Assembly: GCA_013285445.1 (NCBI GenBank)
Contig: CP053448.1
Span: forward strand, 372,001-436,000
Direction of reading: 5' to 3'
Length of the DNA: 64,000 nt
Source: Pseudomonadota bacterium
GTDB taxonomy: Bacteria > Pseudomonadota > Gammaproteobacteria > Xanthomonadales > Wenzhouxiangellaceae
Shown here: in pieces, positions 17,507-27,241 of the stretch
How positions within the stretch are numbered: position 1 is the first letter of the stretch
Layout of the letters: the number at the start of each line of letters is the position of its first letter
The notes under the pieces: generated by a model
The model's input: only the letters and a program-made list of their open reading frames with translations
Told to the model about the DNA's origin: nothing
Databases searched by the model: none
Program-made: the position numbers and the translations under genes

Positions 17507-19513
17507 ATGACCCAACGTCGCGAACTTGCCAACGCCGTGCGCGTGCTGGCCATGGATGCCGTCGAGCGCGCCAAGAGTGGCCATCCCGGCATGCCCATGG
17601 GCATGGCCGATATTGCCGAGGTTCTCTACAACGACTATCTCAAGCACAATCCGGCCAATCCGCAGTGGTGGGATCGTGACCGGTTCGTGGTGTCGAACGG
17701 CCATGGTTCGATGTTGCTCTATGCGGTCTTGCACCTGAGCGGCTACGAGCTGTCGATCGAGGATCTCAAGAACTTCCGTCAACTCAATTCGCCAACTCCG
17801 GGACACCCGGAGTACGGTGAAGCCCCGGGCGTGGAAACCACGACCGGCCCGCTGGGCCAGGGCCTGGCCAATGCCGTCGGCATGGCGCTGGCGGAAAAGC
17901 TGCTGGCCGCGCGATTCAATACCGGTGACTTCAGTCTGGTCGATCACCGGACCTGGGTGTTTGCCGGCGACGGCTGCCTGATGGAAGGCATCTCGCATGA
18001 GGCCTGCTCGCTGGCCGGCACCCTGGGGCTGGGCAAGCTGGTTGTGTTCTACGACGACAATCGGATTTCGATCGACGGGAACACCGATGGCTGGTTCACC
18101 GACGACACGCCCGCGCGTTTCGATGCCTACGGCTGGCACGTTATGCGTGACGTTGACGGCCACAACCCCGACGCGATCTCCGCGGCCATCGATCAGGCAA
18201 AAGCCGTCGATGATCGACCCAGCCTGATCTGCTGTAAGACCATCATCGGTTACGGGGCGCCGAACAAGCAGGGCACCGCCGATACGCACGGCGCGCCGCT
18301 GGGCGCCGAGGAAATTGCTGCTGCCCGGTCCCGGCTCGGCTGGACGCATGCGCCCTTCGAGATCCCCGGCAACATCCGCGCCGGTTGGGACGCGCGTGAG
18401 CAAGGCGCGGCTGCCGAGCGCAGCTGGCTGGCGGTCTGGGATGCCTACCGCCAGGCGCACCCGGACAAGGCCGCTGAATTCGAACGCCGGATGAACAATC
18501 ATTTGCCGGAACACTTCGACCGCCTGGTGTCCGGGGTGCTGGCGCGCATGCAGGACGATGACAGCACGGTTGCGACGCGCAAGGCTTCCGGCCTGAGCCT
18601 GGAAGCATTCGGACGCCACTTGCCCGAGCTCCTGGGCGGCTCTGCCGACCTGACCGGATCGAACAACACCAGGTGGTCCGGCAGTGTTGACGTCATGGAA
18701 GCGCCGGCCAACGGCAACTACCTGCACTACGGCGTGCGCGAGTTCGGCATGACTGCGATGGCCAACGGGCTTGCGCTCCACGGCGGCTTTATTCCCTACA
18801 CCGGCACGTTTCTGGTGTTTTCCGACTATGCGCGCAACGCCGTGCGGATGTCGGCCCTGATTCCGACCGGCGCCATCCACGTCTACACACACGACTCCAT
18901 TGGCCTTGGCGAGGACGGGCCGACGCACCAGCCTGTTGAACACCTGGCCAGCCTGCGCCTGATTCCGAATCTCGAGGTCTGGCGACCGGCCGACAAGGTT
19001 GAAACCGCGGCTGCCTGGGCGGCAGCGCTGGCCCGTCGCCGTGCGCCCACGGCACTGGTGCTGTCCCGCCAGGGTCTGCCGCACCAGCCGCGCAGCAGCG
19101 AGCAGCTGGCCAATATCGCACGCGGCGGCTACGTGCTGCGCGATCCCGAACAAGGTCAGCCAACGGCGGTTATCATCGCGTCCGGCTCGGAAGTGGGTCT
19201 GGCAGTGGCGGCCGCCGAGGCGCTGGCCACCGAGGACATCGGGGTGCGCGTGGTCTCGATGCCCAATCCCGGCCTGTTCCTGGCCCAGGATGCCGAGTAC
19301 CGCGAATCCGTTCTTCCGCGCGTACCCAGTGCCCGTGTGGCCATCGAGGCGGGTGTCAGTCACTACTGGTACCCGATCGTGGGCAGGTCGGGCCGCGTGA
19401 TCGGTATCGACCGGTTCGGCGCTTCTGCGCCGGCCGGCGAGCTGTTCGCGGCGTTCGGCTTCACCACCGAAGCCGTCGTATCGGCCGTGCGGGAGTTACG
19501 GAACCTCCATTGA
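17507..19513 (+). CDS. tkt: Transketolase
   Basis: 668 residues, the normal length. The N-terminal segment [28 protein letters not shown] and the thiamine-diphosphate motif [13 protein letters not shown] are followed by the pyrimidine-domain segment [17 protein letters not shown]. The enzyme moves two-carbon units between sugar phosphates in the pentose phosphate pathway and needs thiamine diphosphate and Mg2+. It stands 123 bases upstream of gap, followed by pgk further on: the tkt-gap/epd-pgk order known in pseudomonads. The 269-base gap upstream, shared with the divergent outer-membrane gene, should hold its promoter. Confidence 0.97.
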   Translation: MTQRRELANAVRVLAMDAVERAKSGHPGMPMGMADIAEVLYNDYLKHNPANPQWWDRDRFVVSNGHGSMLLYAVLHLSGYELSIEDLKNFRQLNSPTPGHPEYGEAPGVETTTGPLGQGLANAVGMALAEKLLAARFNTGDFSLVDHRTWVFAGDGCLMEGISHEACSLAGTLGLGKLVVFYDDNRISIDGNTDGWFTDDTPARFDAYGWHVMRDVDGHNPDAISAAIDQAKAVDDRPSLICCKTIIGYGAPNKQGTADTHGAPLGAEEIAAARSRLGWTHAPFEIPGNIRAGWDAREQGAAAERSWLAVWDAYRQAHPDKAAEFERRMNNHLPEHFDRLVSGVLARMQDDDSTVATRKASGLSLEAFGRHLPELLGGSADLTGSNNTRWSGSVDVMEAPANGNYLHYGVREFGMTAMANGLALHGGFIPYTGTFLVFSDYARNAVRMSALIPTGAIHVYTHDSIGLGEDGPTHQPVEHLASLRLIPNLEVWRPADKVETAAAWAAALARRRAPTALVLSRQGLPHQPRSSEQLANIARGGYVLRDPEQGQPTAVIIASGSEVGLAVAAAEALATEDIGVRVVSMPNPGLFLAQDAEYRESVLPRVPSARVAIEAGVSHYWYPIVGRSGRVIGIDRFGASAPAGELFAAFGFTTEAVVSAVRELRNLH

Positions 19514-19636
19514 CTCTGCGGCAGCGCGTGGTATTTCTTTCACGCGGTCCGCAGCGGCCTGACCGACTGGCTCTGCGCCTGCCGTAGCAGTACAATTCCC
19601 GGATTTCCCGAAACCCAGGACTTTTGGAGACCACTT

Positions 19637-20641
19637 ATGCCCATCAAGGTTGCCATCAACGGCTATGGCCGCATTGGCCGTAACGTGCTGCGCGCGCTCT
19701 ACGAAGCCGAGCGCACCGACGAAATCCAGATTGTCGCCATCAACGACCTGGCCGATGCCGAAACCAACGCCCTGCTGACCCGACGCGATACCGCCCATGG
19801 CCGGTTTCCGGGCGAGGTCTCGGTCGAAGGCAACCACATGATCGTCAATGGCGACAAGATCCGCGTGCTCGCCGAGCGCGACCCGGCCAAGCTGCCCTGG
19901 GGCGAGATGGGCGTCGACGTGGTGCTCGAGTGCACCGGCATTTTTGCCAGCAAGGACAAGGCCGCGGCCCACCTCGAAGGCGGCGCGCGCAAGGTGCTGA
20001 TCTCCGCCCCGGCCGGCAAGGACCTGCCGACGATCGTCTACGGCGTCAACCACGATATCCTCACGGCTGACGACGACATCGCCTCGAATGCGTCCTGCAC
20101 CACCAACTGCCTGGCCCCGCTGGTCAAGCCGATCCACGAAGCCGTGGGCGTCGAATCGGGCCTGATGACCACCATCCATTCCTACACCAACGACCAGGTC
20201 CTCACCGACGTCTATCACAAGGACCCGCGCCGCGCCCGCGCGGCCGCCCAGAACCAGATCCCGACCAAGACCGGCGCGGCCGCGGCCGTTGGCCTGGTCA
20301 TGCCCGAGCTCGACGGCAAGCTTGACGGCTACTCGATCCGCGTGCCGACCATCAACGTCTCGGTCGTGGACTTAAGCTTCATCGCCAGCCGCGAAGCTTC
20401 AGTCGACGAGATCAACGCCGCGCTCAAGGCCGCCAGTGAAGGCGAGCTGAAAGGCATCCTCGCCTATAACACCGAGCCGCTGGTCTCGAGCGACTTCAAC
20501 CACGACCCGCACTCGTCCATCTTCGACGCCACCCTGACCAAGACCTCCGGCCGCCTGGTCAAGGTCTTCAGCTGGTACGACAACGAGTGGGGCTTCTCCA
20601 ACCGCATGCTCGACACCGCGCTGGTGCTGTCCCAGGCCTAG
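19637..20641 (+). CDS. gap: Glyceraldehyde-3-phosphate dehydrogenase, type I
   Basis: 334 residues; TTTTGGAGA precedes the ATG, and a TACAAT hexamer at 19591-19596 could be the -10. GYGRIGR binds NAD, with N36-D37 at the end of strand beta-2 indicating NAD preference. The catalytic cysteine is C154 in [16 protein letters not shown] and the [13 protein letters not shown] stretch mark a true GAPDH and argue against erythrose-4-phosphate dehydrogenase, despite an Epd-like N-terminus (NDLADAET). It catalyses the NAD-dependent oxidative phosphorylation step of glycolysis. The TAG stop at 20639-20641 is inside the left CTAG of element C2, yet the C-terminus looks natural. Confidence 0.95.
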   Translation: MPIKVAINGYGRIGRNVLRALYEAERTDEIQIVAINDLADAETNALLTRRDTAHGRFPGEVSVEGNHMIVNGDKIRVLAERDPAKLPWGEMGVDVVLECTGIFASKDKAAAHLEGGARKVLISAPAGKDLPTIVYGVNHDILTADDDIASNASCTTNCLAPLVKPIHEAVGVESGLMTTIHSYTNDQVLTDVYHKDPRRARAAAQNQIPTKTGAAAAVGLVMPELDGKLDGYSIRVPTINVSVVDLSFIASREASVDEINAALKAASEGELKGILAYNTEPLVSSDFNHDPHSSIFDATLTKTSGRLVKVFSWYDNEWGFSNRMLDTALVLSQA

Positions 20642-20908
20642 TGGGCCATGCGGCTAATGAGGTAACACTCAGAGCCACTGTGCTGTGTGCGAATCAAGGC
20701 GCGTTTCGCAGGGAATGGTTGTTCCCTTTCCAAGAAACGCAACGCCGAGTCGCGCCAGCACAGTGGCTCCCGAAGGGCCGCCGCACAAGCGCTGTGGGCT
20801 GCGTTGCACTCGCTTGAATTGGCGATGGCCAGTCCTGCGCTCGCGCGCCTTGCCCACAACGCTTGTGCGACGGCTGAGTGTTACCTCATTAGCCGCATGG
20901 CCCACTAG
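20638..20908. repeat. CTAG-ended palindromic element, family C copy 2
   Basis: A 271-bp unit with perfect 35-bp terminal inverted repeats (20638-20672 and 20874-20908). Compared with copy C1 the terminal repeat has AATGAGG in place of AATTAGG, and the change is present and complementary at both ends. The internal hairpins match C1 closely. It directly follows the gap gene, whose stop codon is the TAG of its left CTAG. Confidence 0.9.
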
Positions 20909-20966
20909 CGGCCCCGAATGCATGCCGTCCCGGCCTCCGCGCCGGGACGGCACGCGGGATCATTGC

Positions 20967-20998
<32 letters not shown>

Positions 20999-21016
20999 AC
21001 CACGGACCCATCCGAC

Positions 21017-21202
21017 GTAGGTCGGGGCCGCGTCCCCGACGGACGACGCCCACTGAACCACCACTCGCCTCTCGCCCGTGTCCAACGTCCAATGTCCGCC
21101 CCGGAAACGTAGGTCGGCGTTACATCCCCGACGAACGAGGTTCACCGAACCACAACACACGTCTTACGGGGTAGGTCGGGGCCGCGTCCCCGACGGACGA
21201 GG
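21017..21202 (+). repeat. Three forward REP-type palindromes headed by GTAG
   Basis: Units start with GTAG at 21017, 21109 and 21171. Each continues with GTCGG.., a CG- or TA-containing turn and CCCCGAC, then a GACGA[CG]G-like tail; each is about 31-32 bases. A GTAG tetranucleotide next to a GC-rich imperfect hairpin is the hallmark of REP sequences recognised by RAYT-type tyrosine transposases. No RAYT gene is in this window. Confidence 0.8.
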
Positions 21203-21284
21203 TGTATCCGACCCCCACGGTTTCTTACGCGTGCTCCACCTTTCCATCGCAACCACGCATCACACCCAACGGCGGCCACCGAAC

Positions 21285-21316
21285 CGTCGTCCGTCGGGGA
21301 TGTAACCCCGACCTAC
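21285..21316 (-). repeat. Inverted REP unit at the end of the XRE gene
   Basis: The same REP family in the reverse orientation; its GTAG on the minus strand is the complement of 21313-21316. The TAG inside that GTAG is the stop codon of the XRE-2TM gene. Together with the forward unit ending at 21202 it forms an inverted pair, the usual arrangement of REP doublets. Confidence 0.8.
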
Positions 21317-21774
21317 AACTTCCGCCCCAGCTTCTTTTCCGCCAGCCGTCGCTCCGTGTCCTGGAAGGGCAGGCGAATCACCTCGAACACCATCAGACCC
21401 TGAACGACCAGGCCCAAGCCGGTGGCGCCGAACACCCAGTACAACAGGGGCTCACCGAAACCCGAAATGCCGAAGAAGCAGGCCGCGAGGATGAAGTACA
21501 CCACCACCCCGCTGTAGAAGTCCTTGACCCCCTTGGCGTATTCCATGGCCTCGATCTCGTCTCGTTTAACTTCTTCTCTTTCTGTCATGTCGTTGTCCTC
21601 CGAAGTGAAAGTTGAACAGTCCACCTCGAACACCGCCGCCAATGCCTTGGCCGTCTCCAGACTCGGCTTGTGCCCGCGCTCGAGCCGCTGGATGGTGCGG
21701 ACACTGAGGTCGGTCATCTCGGCGAGCTGGTCCTGCGACCAGCCGTGACGAAGTCTGAGCTTGCGAACGATCAT
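21313..21774 (-). CDS. XRE-family regulator with a 2TM domain
   Basis: 153 residues from the ATG at 21774. Residues 1-60 are a Cro/C1-type helix-turn-helix (HGWSQDQLAEMTDLSVRTIQRLERG). A charged linker leads to two membrane helices at about 90-110 and 115-137 and a basic C-terminal tail. This HTH-2TM architecture suggests a membrane-tethered regulator; the target is unknown. It lies on the opposite strand between gap and pgk, embedded in a cluster of REP sequences, so it probably inserted into a formerly continuous glycolytic cluster. Its stop codon lies in a REP unit. Confidence 0.8.
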   Translation of the reverse strand: MIVRKLRLRHGWSQDQLAEMTDLSVRTIQRLERGHKPSLETAKALAAVFEVDCSTFTSEDNDMTEREEVKRDEIEAMEYAKGVKDFYSGVVVYFILAACFFGISGFGEPLLYWVFGATGLGLVVQGLMVFEVIRLPFQDTERRLAEKKLGRKL

Positions 21775-21946
21775 GGCGATCCCGTGGTTTCGAAGTGACC
21801 CCATCCTCACCCCGGGGCCGGAAAAAGAACACGACAGAAACCCGAAATCTACCCGAATTCCGACCGACATGCCGCTTGTCGTGCCGGGTTCGCGGTCGCA
21901 TCCGAGACGGTTTGGAGGTCATTCCGACAGGTGTGTCGGTTTCGCA

Positions 21947-22066
21947 CCTCGTCTGTCGGGGACGCGGCCCCGACCTACAGGTTTTGCCGTGGTCGATTAC
22001 GAATACGCATCGCGCCCAATGCGGGTTTTCGAACCGTCGTTCGTCGGGGACGCGGCCCCGACCTAC
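21947..22066 (-). repeat. Two inverted REP units between the XRE gene and pgk
   Basis: Units at 21947-21978 and 22034-22066 carry the same GTCGGGGACGCGGCCCCGAC-type hairpin, with GTAG on the minus strand at the right side. They are nearly identical to those at 21017-21202 but face the other way. Two more diverged versions occur nearby, at 21888-21911 and 22097-22125. I see no gene in 21775-22221 other than these repeats. Confidence 0.8.
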
Positions 22067-22096
22067 CGGCCGGACGATCCTGGTGGCGCCGGCTTG

Positions 22097-22125
22097 GTAG
22101 TTCGCGGTCGTATCCGCGACGGGAT
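22097..22125 (+). repeat. Diverged REP unit before pgk
   Basis: GTAG followed by TTCGCGG TCGTA TCCGCGAC, a variant hairpin with base changes in the loop-side stem. It lies about 100 bases before the pgk start and may fall in its promoter or leader region. Confidence 0.55.
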
Positions 22126-22221
22126 CTGTCGAATTGCCGATTCGCCCTTGAGCAACACCCCACCCCTCTCTAAACTGACATAACAAGCCCGTAAGCCAAC
22201 AAGCCAAACAGGAAACCAAGA

Positions 22222-23382
22222 ATGAAAACCCTCGATCAGGTGGACATCCAGAACAAACGCGTCCTCATCCGTGCCGACCTCAATGTGCCTGTCCGAAACG
22301 GCCAGGTGACCAGCGCCGCGCGTATCGAGGCAGCGCTGCCCACCATCCGACACGCCGTAGATGCCGGCGCGGCGGTCATGGTCATGTCCCACCTCGGCCG
22401 TCCGGAAGAGGGCAAGTTCGACGAGGAATTCACCCTGGCCGCGGTGGCCGACAAGCTCACCGAAATGCTGGGCAAGCCCGTCGATCTGGTGCGCGACTGG
22501 ATCGACGGAGTGGATGTCGACCCCGGCCAGGTCGTCCTGCTCGAAAATGTCCGCTTTCTCAAGGGCGAAAAAGCCAACGATGACGAGCTGGCCCGGAAGA
22601 TGGCTGCGCTGGTCGATGTCCTGGTCTTTGACGCCTTCGCCACCGCTCATCGCGCCCAGGCATCGACCGAGGGCGTGATCCGGCACGCCCGACTCGCCGT
22701 TGCCGGTCCCTTGCTGACCCGAGAAATCCAGGCACTGGACAAGGCGCTGGCCGACCCGAGGCGACCATTCGTTGCCATTGTTGGCGGCGCCAAGGTGTCG
22801 GGCAAGCTCAGGGTGCTCGAAGCCCTGATTGACAAGGTCGACCAGCTCATCGTTGGCGGCGGCATTGCCAACACGTTCCTGGCCGCCGCCGGCTATCGCA
22901 TCGGCAATTCGCTCTACGAAGCGGATCTGGTTGATACCGCGCTCGACCTGATCAGGCGTGCCGAGCGGAAAGGGGCAACCATCCCCCTGCCCACCGACGT
23001 ACTGACCGCCGAGCGTTTCCACCAGGATGCCCACGCCATGCTGCGCGATGTCGGCCGCGTCCACAAAGACGAGATGATCCTCGATATCGGCCCGGAAACT
23101 GCTGGCAACCTGGCGGGCATCGTGCGCGGCGCGGGCACCGTCATCTGGAACGGCCCGGTCGGCGTGTTCGAGTTTGAAGCCTTCCACTCCGGGACCCAGG
23201 CAATTGCACACGCGGTGGCCGCCTGCGACGGTTTCACCCTGGCCGGCGGCGGCGACACGATTGCCGCGATCGAGAAGTTTCACGTGGCCGATCGGATCGA
23301 CTATATCTCAACGGCGGGAGGGGCTTTTCTGGAGTACGTGGAAGGCAAGCCCTTGCCGGCGCTGCAGGCACTGGCGCGCTGA
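22222..23382 (+). CDS. pgk: Phosphoglycerate kinase
   Basis: 386 residues. The N-terminus has [11 protein letters not shown] (the family signature RxDxNVP), followed by the MSHLGRP substrate segment, VLLENVRF, and in the C-terminal nucleotide domain [22 protein letters not shown] and GGGDTIAAI. The enzyme makes ATP from 1,3-bisphosphoglycerate in glycolysis and runs in reverse in gluconeogenesis. It is separated from gap by about 1.6 kb containing element C2, REP sequences and the XRE gene, so it needs its own promoter. Confidence 0.97.
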   Translation: MKTLDQVDIQNKRVLIRADLNVPVRNGQVTSAARIEAALPTIRHAVDAGAAVMVMSHLGRPEEGKFDEEFTLAAVADKLTEMLGKPVDLVRDWIDGVDVDPGQVVLLENVRFLKGEKANDDELARKMAALVDVLVFDAFATAHRAQASTEGVIRHARLAVAGPLLTREIQALDKALADPRRPFVAIVGGAKVSGKLRVLEALIDKVDQLIVGGGIANTFLAAAGYRIGNSLYEADLVDTALDLIRRAERKGATIPLPTDVLTAERFHQDAHAMLRDVGRVHKDEMILDIGPETAGNLAGIVRGAGTVIWNGPVGVFEFEAFHSGTQAIAHAVAACDGFTLAGGGDTIAAIEKFHVADRIDYISTAGGAFLEYVEGKPLPALQALAR

Positions 23383-23783
23383 GGCGGATAAGTTGAGAAC
23401 CGAACCGGCCATGTCCGGGCTGGGCGAGGCGTGTCGAGTCATTGTTGACCCGGCAGCCATGCAGATCGCATTCAGCCGCGCTGCGCATCCCGACAGCCTG
23501 GCACGACGGCGCGCAGCAGCGCCACATCAGGCCTGCCGCGCTTTGCAGGATTCGCTTTTGCGTTCCCGCCTGTTCGTCGCGTTCGCACAGAATTGTTCAG
23601 GCGCTTGCGGCCCCCTTTGAGCGCTGTCTGTGAAAATTCCCATGGACGGCCATCCGGTCAAAATGTGATATCCATCAAGAAAAAAGTGCATTTTTGACTG
23701 GCTGAGCACAGAATGTGCCGGACAGGGCTGGTACTGGCGCCATTGGGGTGCCGGGCTGTACGCCTAATCCAGGGAGTGTCGCC
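23383..23783. other. Non-coding stretch after pgk
   Basis: No supported gene. At 23444-23477 it contains a sequence (GTTGACCCGGCAGCCATGCA and 14 further bases) whose reverse complement recurs with few changes at 48280-48313. Its first part also resembles the hairpin at 28502-28540. The rest shows no hairpin with a T-run and no clear promoter. Confidence 0.6.
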
Positions 23784-24548
23784 ATGAAAATCCAGAAGAG
23801 TCTGATTGCCTCGGCCTTGGCCGCAGCGTTCTGTCTGCCGGCTGTGGCCGATGACCACGAAACGGTTGATGACTACATGATTTCCATCATGGATCTCAGT
23901 ATTCAGCACGGCCACGGCATGGCGTTCCGTGAAGCCATGTCGGCCTACATGGAATGCTATGCCGACAATGATGGCGCCAATCAATGGTCGGCCTGGGGTG
24001 CTGTCGACGGCGAACCCAACCGGATGATGCTGGTCTCCCGCATGGACATGTGGGCCGAGATGGACTCGGATGATCCTGGCGACGAAGCCTGCTGGCCGGA
24101 ACACGGCGCGGAACTGACTTCACACATTGCATCGGCGAACCGCCGGTTCTGGAAAAAAATGTCCGACTGGAGCGGTGAAGCCGACGACTATACCGTCGTG
24201 CGCTTGCACAACTTCAGGGTCGAAGACGGCGACGCTTTTCGCGAGGTGGTCGGCGAAATCACAGGGATGCTGAAGGAAGCCGAATACGAGCACATGGGCA
24301 CCTGGTACGGTGCGGTTGGTACCCAGCGCTGGGGAGCGGACTATTTCGTCGTCGACCATTTCGAGAACTTTGCTGCGCTGGACGAGGATCGCAAGGGCGT
24401 CAACGGCGTGATGCTCGATGCGCTGGGCGAAGATGGCGCCGAGGAAATGTGGGATCGCTTTGGCGACACGCTGTCGGAAATGGAGCCGTACTGGACCCTC
24501 ACGCTTCGCCGCATCGATTCGCTGAGCTACACGCCGGGCGACGACTGA
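23784..24548 (+). CDS. Exported acidic protein of unknown function
   Basis: 254 residues from the ATG at 23784 with AGGGAG upstream. Residues 1-22 are a signal peptide cut after AVA. The mature protein is rich in Asp, Glu, Met and Trp. It contains two similar halves: an MAFREAMSAY.. segment early and a DAFREVVGEI.. segment later, each followed by a WxxWGAV/WYGAV-like turn, which suggests an internal duplication of a ferredoxin-like (dimeric alpha-beta barrel) unit. I do not recognise a named family. A GC hairpin at 24594-24618 follows the gene as a possible terminator. Confidence 0.65.
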   Translation: MKIQKSLIASALAAAFCLPAVADDHETVDDYMISIMDLSIQHGHGMAFREAMSAYMECYADNDGANQWSAWGAVDGEPNRMMLVSRMDMWAEMDSDDPGDEACWPEHGAELTSHIASANRRFWKKMSDWSGEADDYTVVRLHNFRVEDGDAFREVVGEITGMLKEAEYEHMGTWYGAVGTQRWGADYFVVDHFENFAALDEDRKGVNGVMLDALGEDGAEEMWDRFGDTLSEMEPYWTLTLRRIDSLSYTPGDD

Positions 24549-24593
24549 CCCCGAACCGGTGGTTGCACGCGTGCTCCGCGCGCCGATCATTCA

Positions 24594-24618
24594 AACGGCC
24601 CGGCGTGTCCGGGCCGTT
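24594..24618 (+). terminator. Hairpin after the exported acidic protein
   Basis: AACGGCCCGG and CCGGGCCGTT form a perfect 10-bp stem with a 5-base loop, followed by GTTC rather than a clean T-run. A weak or Rho-assisted terminator is likely. Confidence 0.5.
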
Positions 24619-24625
24619 GTTCAGA

Positions 24626-24769
24626 GGCTCCCGATGGGCCGCCGCACAAGCGCCGTGGGCGGCGTTGCACTCGCTTGAATTGGCGATGGCCAGTCCTGCG
24701 CTCGCGCGCCTTGCCCACAACGCTTGTGCGACGGCTGAGTGTTACCTAATTAGCCGCATGGCCCACTAG
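24626..24769. repeat. CTAG-ended palindromic element, family C copy 3 (right half only)
   Basis: The 144 bases match the right half of copies C1 and C2, from GGCTCCCGA to the terminal CTAG at 24766-24769; the left half is missing. It shows that the two hairpin halves can be separated by deletion. The flavin oxidoreductase gene ends on its CTAG. Confidence 0.88.
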
Positions 24770-26103
24770 CCTTGACGCACGGCTTTTTCGTAGAGCCCGG
24801 GGAATCGCATGCCAGGATCGTAGCGGCGCTTGAGTGATTCGTAGCTTTCGCGATCATATTCCTGCCAGAAGCGCCGCTCATCGTAGGTGCTGCGGGAATA
24901 GAGACTCTTTTTCCCGCCGTGTTTGGCCACCAAGTTCTCGACGAGCGCGTTGTAATGTCCGTCGGGCTGGCTTGAGCGAACCAGCTCCCAGAAGCCGAAG
25001 TTGATACAGGTCGTGCCAGTGTTCAGCTTGAACAGGGAAAAGCGCCCGTCGGGCACGGTGAAGGGGCAGATCCAGACCGGGCGGATGCCGATGTGTTTGT
25101 CGAAGTCGGACAGGAAGGCCGCGGCGCTGGCGATCGGGATATCAACGTCCTGGATGACCGATTCGGTGCGCGGGCGCAGGTATTGCAGCAGACTCAGCGG
25201 CCAGCGGTGGCTGGCGCGCATGATCTTCTGATAGGTGATGCTGTTGAGTCGCTCCCGGCCCATGATCCATCGCAGCGGTCCGAAATTCATGCCGAGGTTC
25301 TTGCTGCACCAGAACCAGTCGGTATCCCAGCGCCAGAGATAGTCGTGGACCGTGAGATGATCCCGGTCCCTTTCACGCAGGCTTTTCCAGTACTGCTTCA
25401 TCCAGGTGTAGTCGCTCGGCTCGGTGCCTGCCGGCAGCGATTCAATCAGGTGCGCACGGGTCAGTATGAATACGCCTGGCGCGAAGTACACGCCATCCAG
25501 ATAGTCGCAGTTCGGGCGCCTGCATTCCTGCTCGATGGCGGCAAACAGCGCTTCCGGATCGGTGAAGGCGAGATGTTCAAGGCGTACGTACGGCTTGACA
25601 GGAATCAGCCCGACGCGCAGCCGCATGGCATAGCCCAGGCTGCCGAAACTGTTGGGGAAACCGAAGAACAGCTCAGGATGCTGTTCCGGCGAGCAGGTCA
25701 GCACACGGCCATCGGCCACCAGCACGTCCATTTCGCGGATGGTGTGGTGCACCAGGCCGTAGCGAAAGGCGCTCGATTCAATACCCAGCCCGGTCATGGC
25801 GCCGCCCACGGTGATGCTTTTCAGTTCCGGCACGATGGCCGGCGCCAGACCGTGCGGCAGGGCAGCGTCGACCAGGCCGGCGTAAGGGGTCATGCCCTCG
25901 ACATCGGCGACTCGCGCGTCCGGGTCGATGGCGATGACATGTTCGAGCGATGCCACATCGAGTTCGACGCGCCGGGCCGGCTCCCGTGCGCGGAACAGGT
26001 TGCTGGTAGCCTTTTTCAGACGAACCGGGCCGTCGGAATCGGTCAGCGTTTCAGCCAGCGCGTCGACGCGCGCGCGGTGTGCGGTCCAGTCGGCGTTGCT
26101 CAT
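24766..26103 (-). CDS. DHCR24-like FAD-dependent oxidoreductase
   Basis: 445 residues. The FAD-binding (PCMH-type) region includes PELKSITVGGAMTGLGIESS and REMDVLVADGRVLTCS. This pattern and the later VWICPFTVP match the DHCR24/DWARF1 branch, which reduces or isomerises carbon-carbon double bonds. The cyclopropane fatty acid synthase gene lies just upstream with a 4-base gap, so the two are one operon. FAD oxidoreductases of this type paired with SAM methyltransferases make 10-methyl-branched fatty acids in actinobacteria, so a role in lipid double-bond modification is the best inference. The TAG stop comes from partial element C3. Confidence 0.8.
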   Translation of the reverse strand: MSNADWTAHRARVDALAETLTDSDGPVRLKKATSNLFRAREPARRVELDVASLEHVIAIDPDARVADVEGMTPYAGLVDAALPHGLAPAIVPELKSITVGGAMTGLGIESSAFRYGLVHHTIREMDVLVADGRVLTCSPEQHPELFFGFPNSFGSLGYAMRLRVGLIPVKPYVRLEHLAFTDPEALFAAIEQECRRPNCDYLDGVYFAPGVFILTRAHLIESLPAGTEPSDYTWMKQYWKSLRERDRDHLTVHDYLWRWDTDWFWCSKNLGMNFGPLRWIMGRERLNSITYQKIMRASHRWPLSLLQYLRPRTESVIQDVDIPIASAAAFLSDFDKHIGIRPVWICPFTVPDGRFSLFKLNTGTTCINFGFWELVRSSQPDGHYNALVENLVAKHGGKKSLYSRSTYDERRFWQEYDRESYESLKRRYDPGMRFPGLYEKAVRQG

Positions 26104-26107
26104 GGTC

Positions 26108-27241
26108 TCAGCGCACCGGCACGTAGCGTGCTATATCGCCGCGGCTGAGCACCATCTGCCATAGGTTAAGTGCGCGCGCGCGAAAGGCGCCGGCTGAACA
26201 GTTGAGGTAGTAGCGCCACATCCTGCAGAAGCGTTCGTCAAGACCTTCACGCACCGACAGCGTCGGCCAGGCCGCCAGGAAATTCTTCTCCCAGGCCATC
26301 AGCGTGCGGTCGTAGTCGGGGCCGAAGTTGTGCCAGTCCTCGAGCACGAACAGGCCTTCCCTGGCCTGCGCAAGCTGCGCCTCGGAGGGAATCACGCCGC
26401 CGGGGAAGATGTACTTGCTGATCCAGGGGTCCGCCGCCTGGCGGCTCCTGTTACCGCCTATGGTATGGACCAGCGCCAGACCGCCAGCCCTCAGGCGCGC
26501 TTTCACGATCTCGAAAAAGCCGCGGTAGTTTAGCGGGCCGACATGCTCCATGAGCCCGACGCTGACAACGCGGTCGAATCGCTCGGACAGATTCGCCGCT
26601 TCCCGGTAGTCCTCCAGACGAACGTCGACGGGCAGGCCCTCGCACAGTCGGCGTGCATACTCGACCTGGCGGCGGCTGATGTTGTAGCTGACCACCCTGC
26701 AGCCGTGCTCTGCGGCCAGATACCGCGCCAGCTCGCCAAACCCGCCGCCGAGTTCGAGCACCTGCGTACCCGGCTCGAGATGCAGTTTGCCGGCCACCAG
26801 CGCCATCTTGTTGTGCTGGGCCCGGTCAAGCGTTTCGGCCTGCTGACCGTCGGCGCCGTAGTAGGCGCAGGTGTACTGCATGGTCGGTCCGAGCATGGCC
26901 TCGTAGAGCCGGACGGGCAAGTCGTAGTGCTGGTCGGCGACCCGGCGCGAGCGGCGGGGGTTCTGCCGGTTGATCAGCCGGCCAGGCAGGAGCCTGAACA
27001 ACGTCGACGGGGCGCGCATCTTGCGGTCGAGCCGGGCGCGCTGAATGCGGACGAAGAACTGGTCGAGTCGTTTCGCATCCCACCAGCCATCCACATAGGA
27101 CTCGCCGGCGCCGAGCGAGCCGTCAGCCAGCACGCGCCTGAACAAGCGCTCGTCGTGGACCTGCAGATCCCAGGGCCGCTCGCCGTCGACCTCGATATCG
27201 GCGGCCCTGAGCAACTGTGCGATGGTGTCTTTAGCCACCAT
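26108..27241 (-). CDS. cfa: Cyclopropane-fatty-acyl-phospholipid synthase
   Basis: 377 residues from the ATG at 27241 with AGGAG upstream. The N-terminal lipid-binding domain (residues 1-100, including GSLGAGESYVDGWW) and the SAM-binding catalytic domain are both present, as in the 382-residue E. coli enzyme. Motifs are QYTCAYYG with C125 at the position of E. coli C139, VLELGGGFGELA (SAM loop; usually GCGWG), VGLMEHVGP and the HTIGG histidine. It transfers a methylene or methyl group from SAM to a phospholipid acyl double bond at the membrane. Pairing with a flavin oxidoreductase suggests the product may be a methyl branch rather than a ring. Confidence 0.9.
   Translation of the reverse strand: MVAKDTIAQLLRAADIEVDGERPWDLQVHDERLFRRVLADGSLGAGESYVDGWWDAKRLDQFFVRIQRARLDRKMRAPSTLFRLLPGRLINRQNPRRSRRVADQHYDLPVRLYEAMLGPTMQYTCAYYGADGQQAETLDRAQHNKMALVAGKLHLEPGTQVLELGGGFGELARYLAAEHGCRVVSYNISRRQVEYARRLCEGLPVDVRLEDYREAANLSERFDRVVSVGLMEHVGPLNYRGFFEIVKARLRAGGLALVHTIGGNRSRQAADPWISKYIFPGGVIPSEAQLAQAREGLFVLEDWHNFGPDYDRTLMAWEKNFLAAWPTLSVREGLDERFCRMWRYYLNCSAGAFRARALNLWQMVLSRGDIARYVPVR

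Noticed and set aside
17504..19363. Long antisense frame opposite transketolase
   Set aside because: Its length is explained by the third-position GC bias of the tkt gene; the protein sequence is low in recognisable motifs and rich in His/Gln/Arg.
19637..20641. GAPDH as erythrose-4-phosphate dehydrogenase
   Set aside because: The N-terminus is Epd-like, but HSYTNDQ, the [11 protein letters not shown] segment and the C-terminal half match true GAPDH.
22097..22161. Short frames in 21775-22221 around the REP units
   Set aside because: They are read-through of REP copies; similar peptides (VGDAAPTY) come from the repeat itself in several frames.
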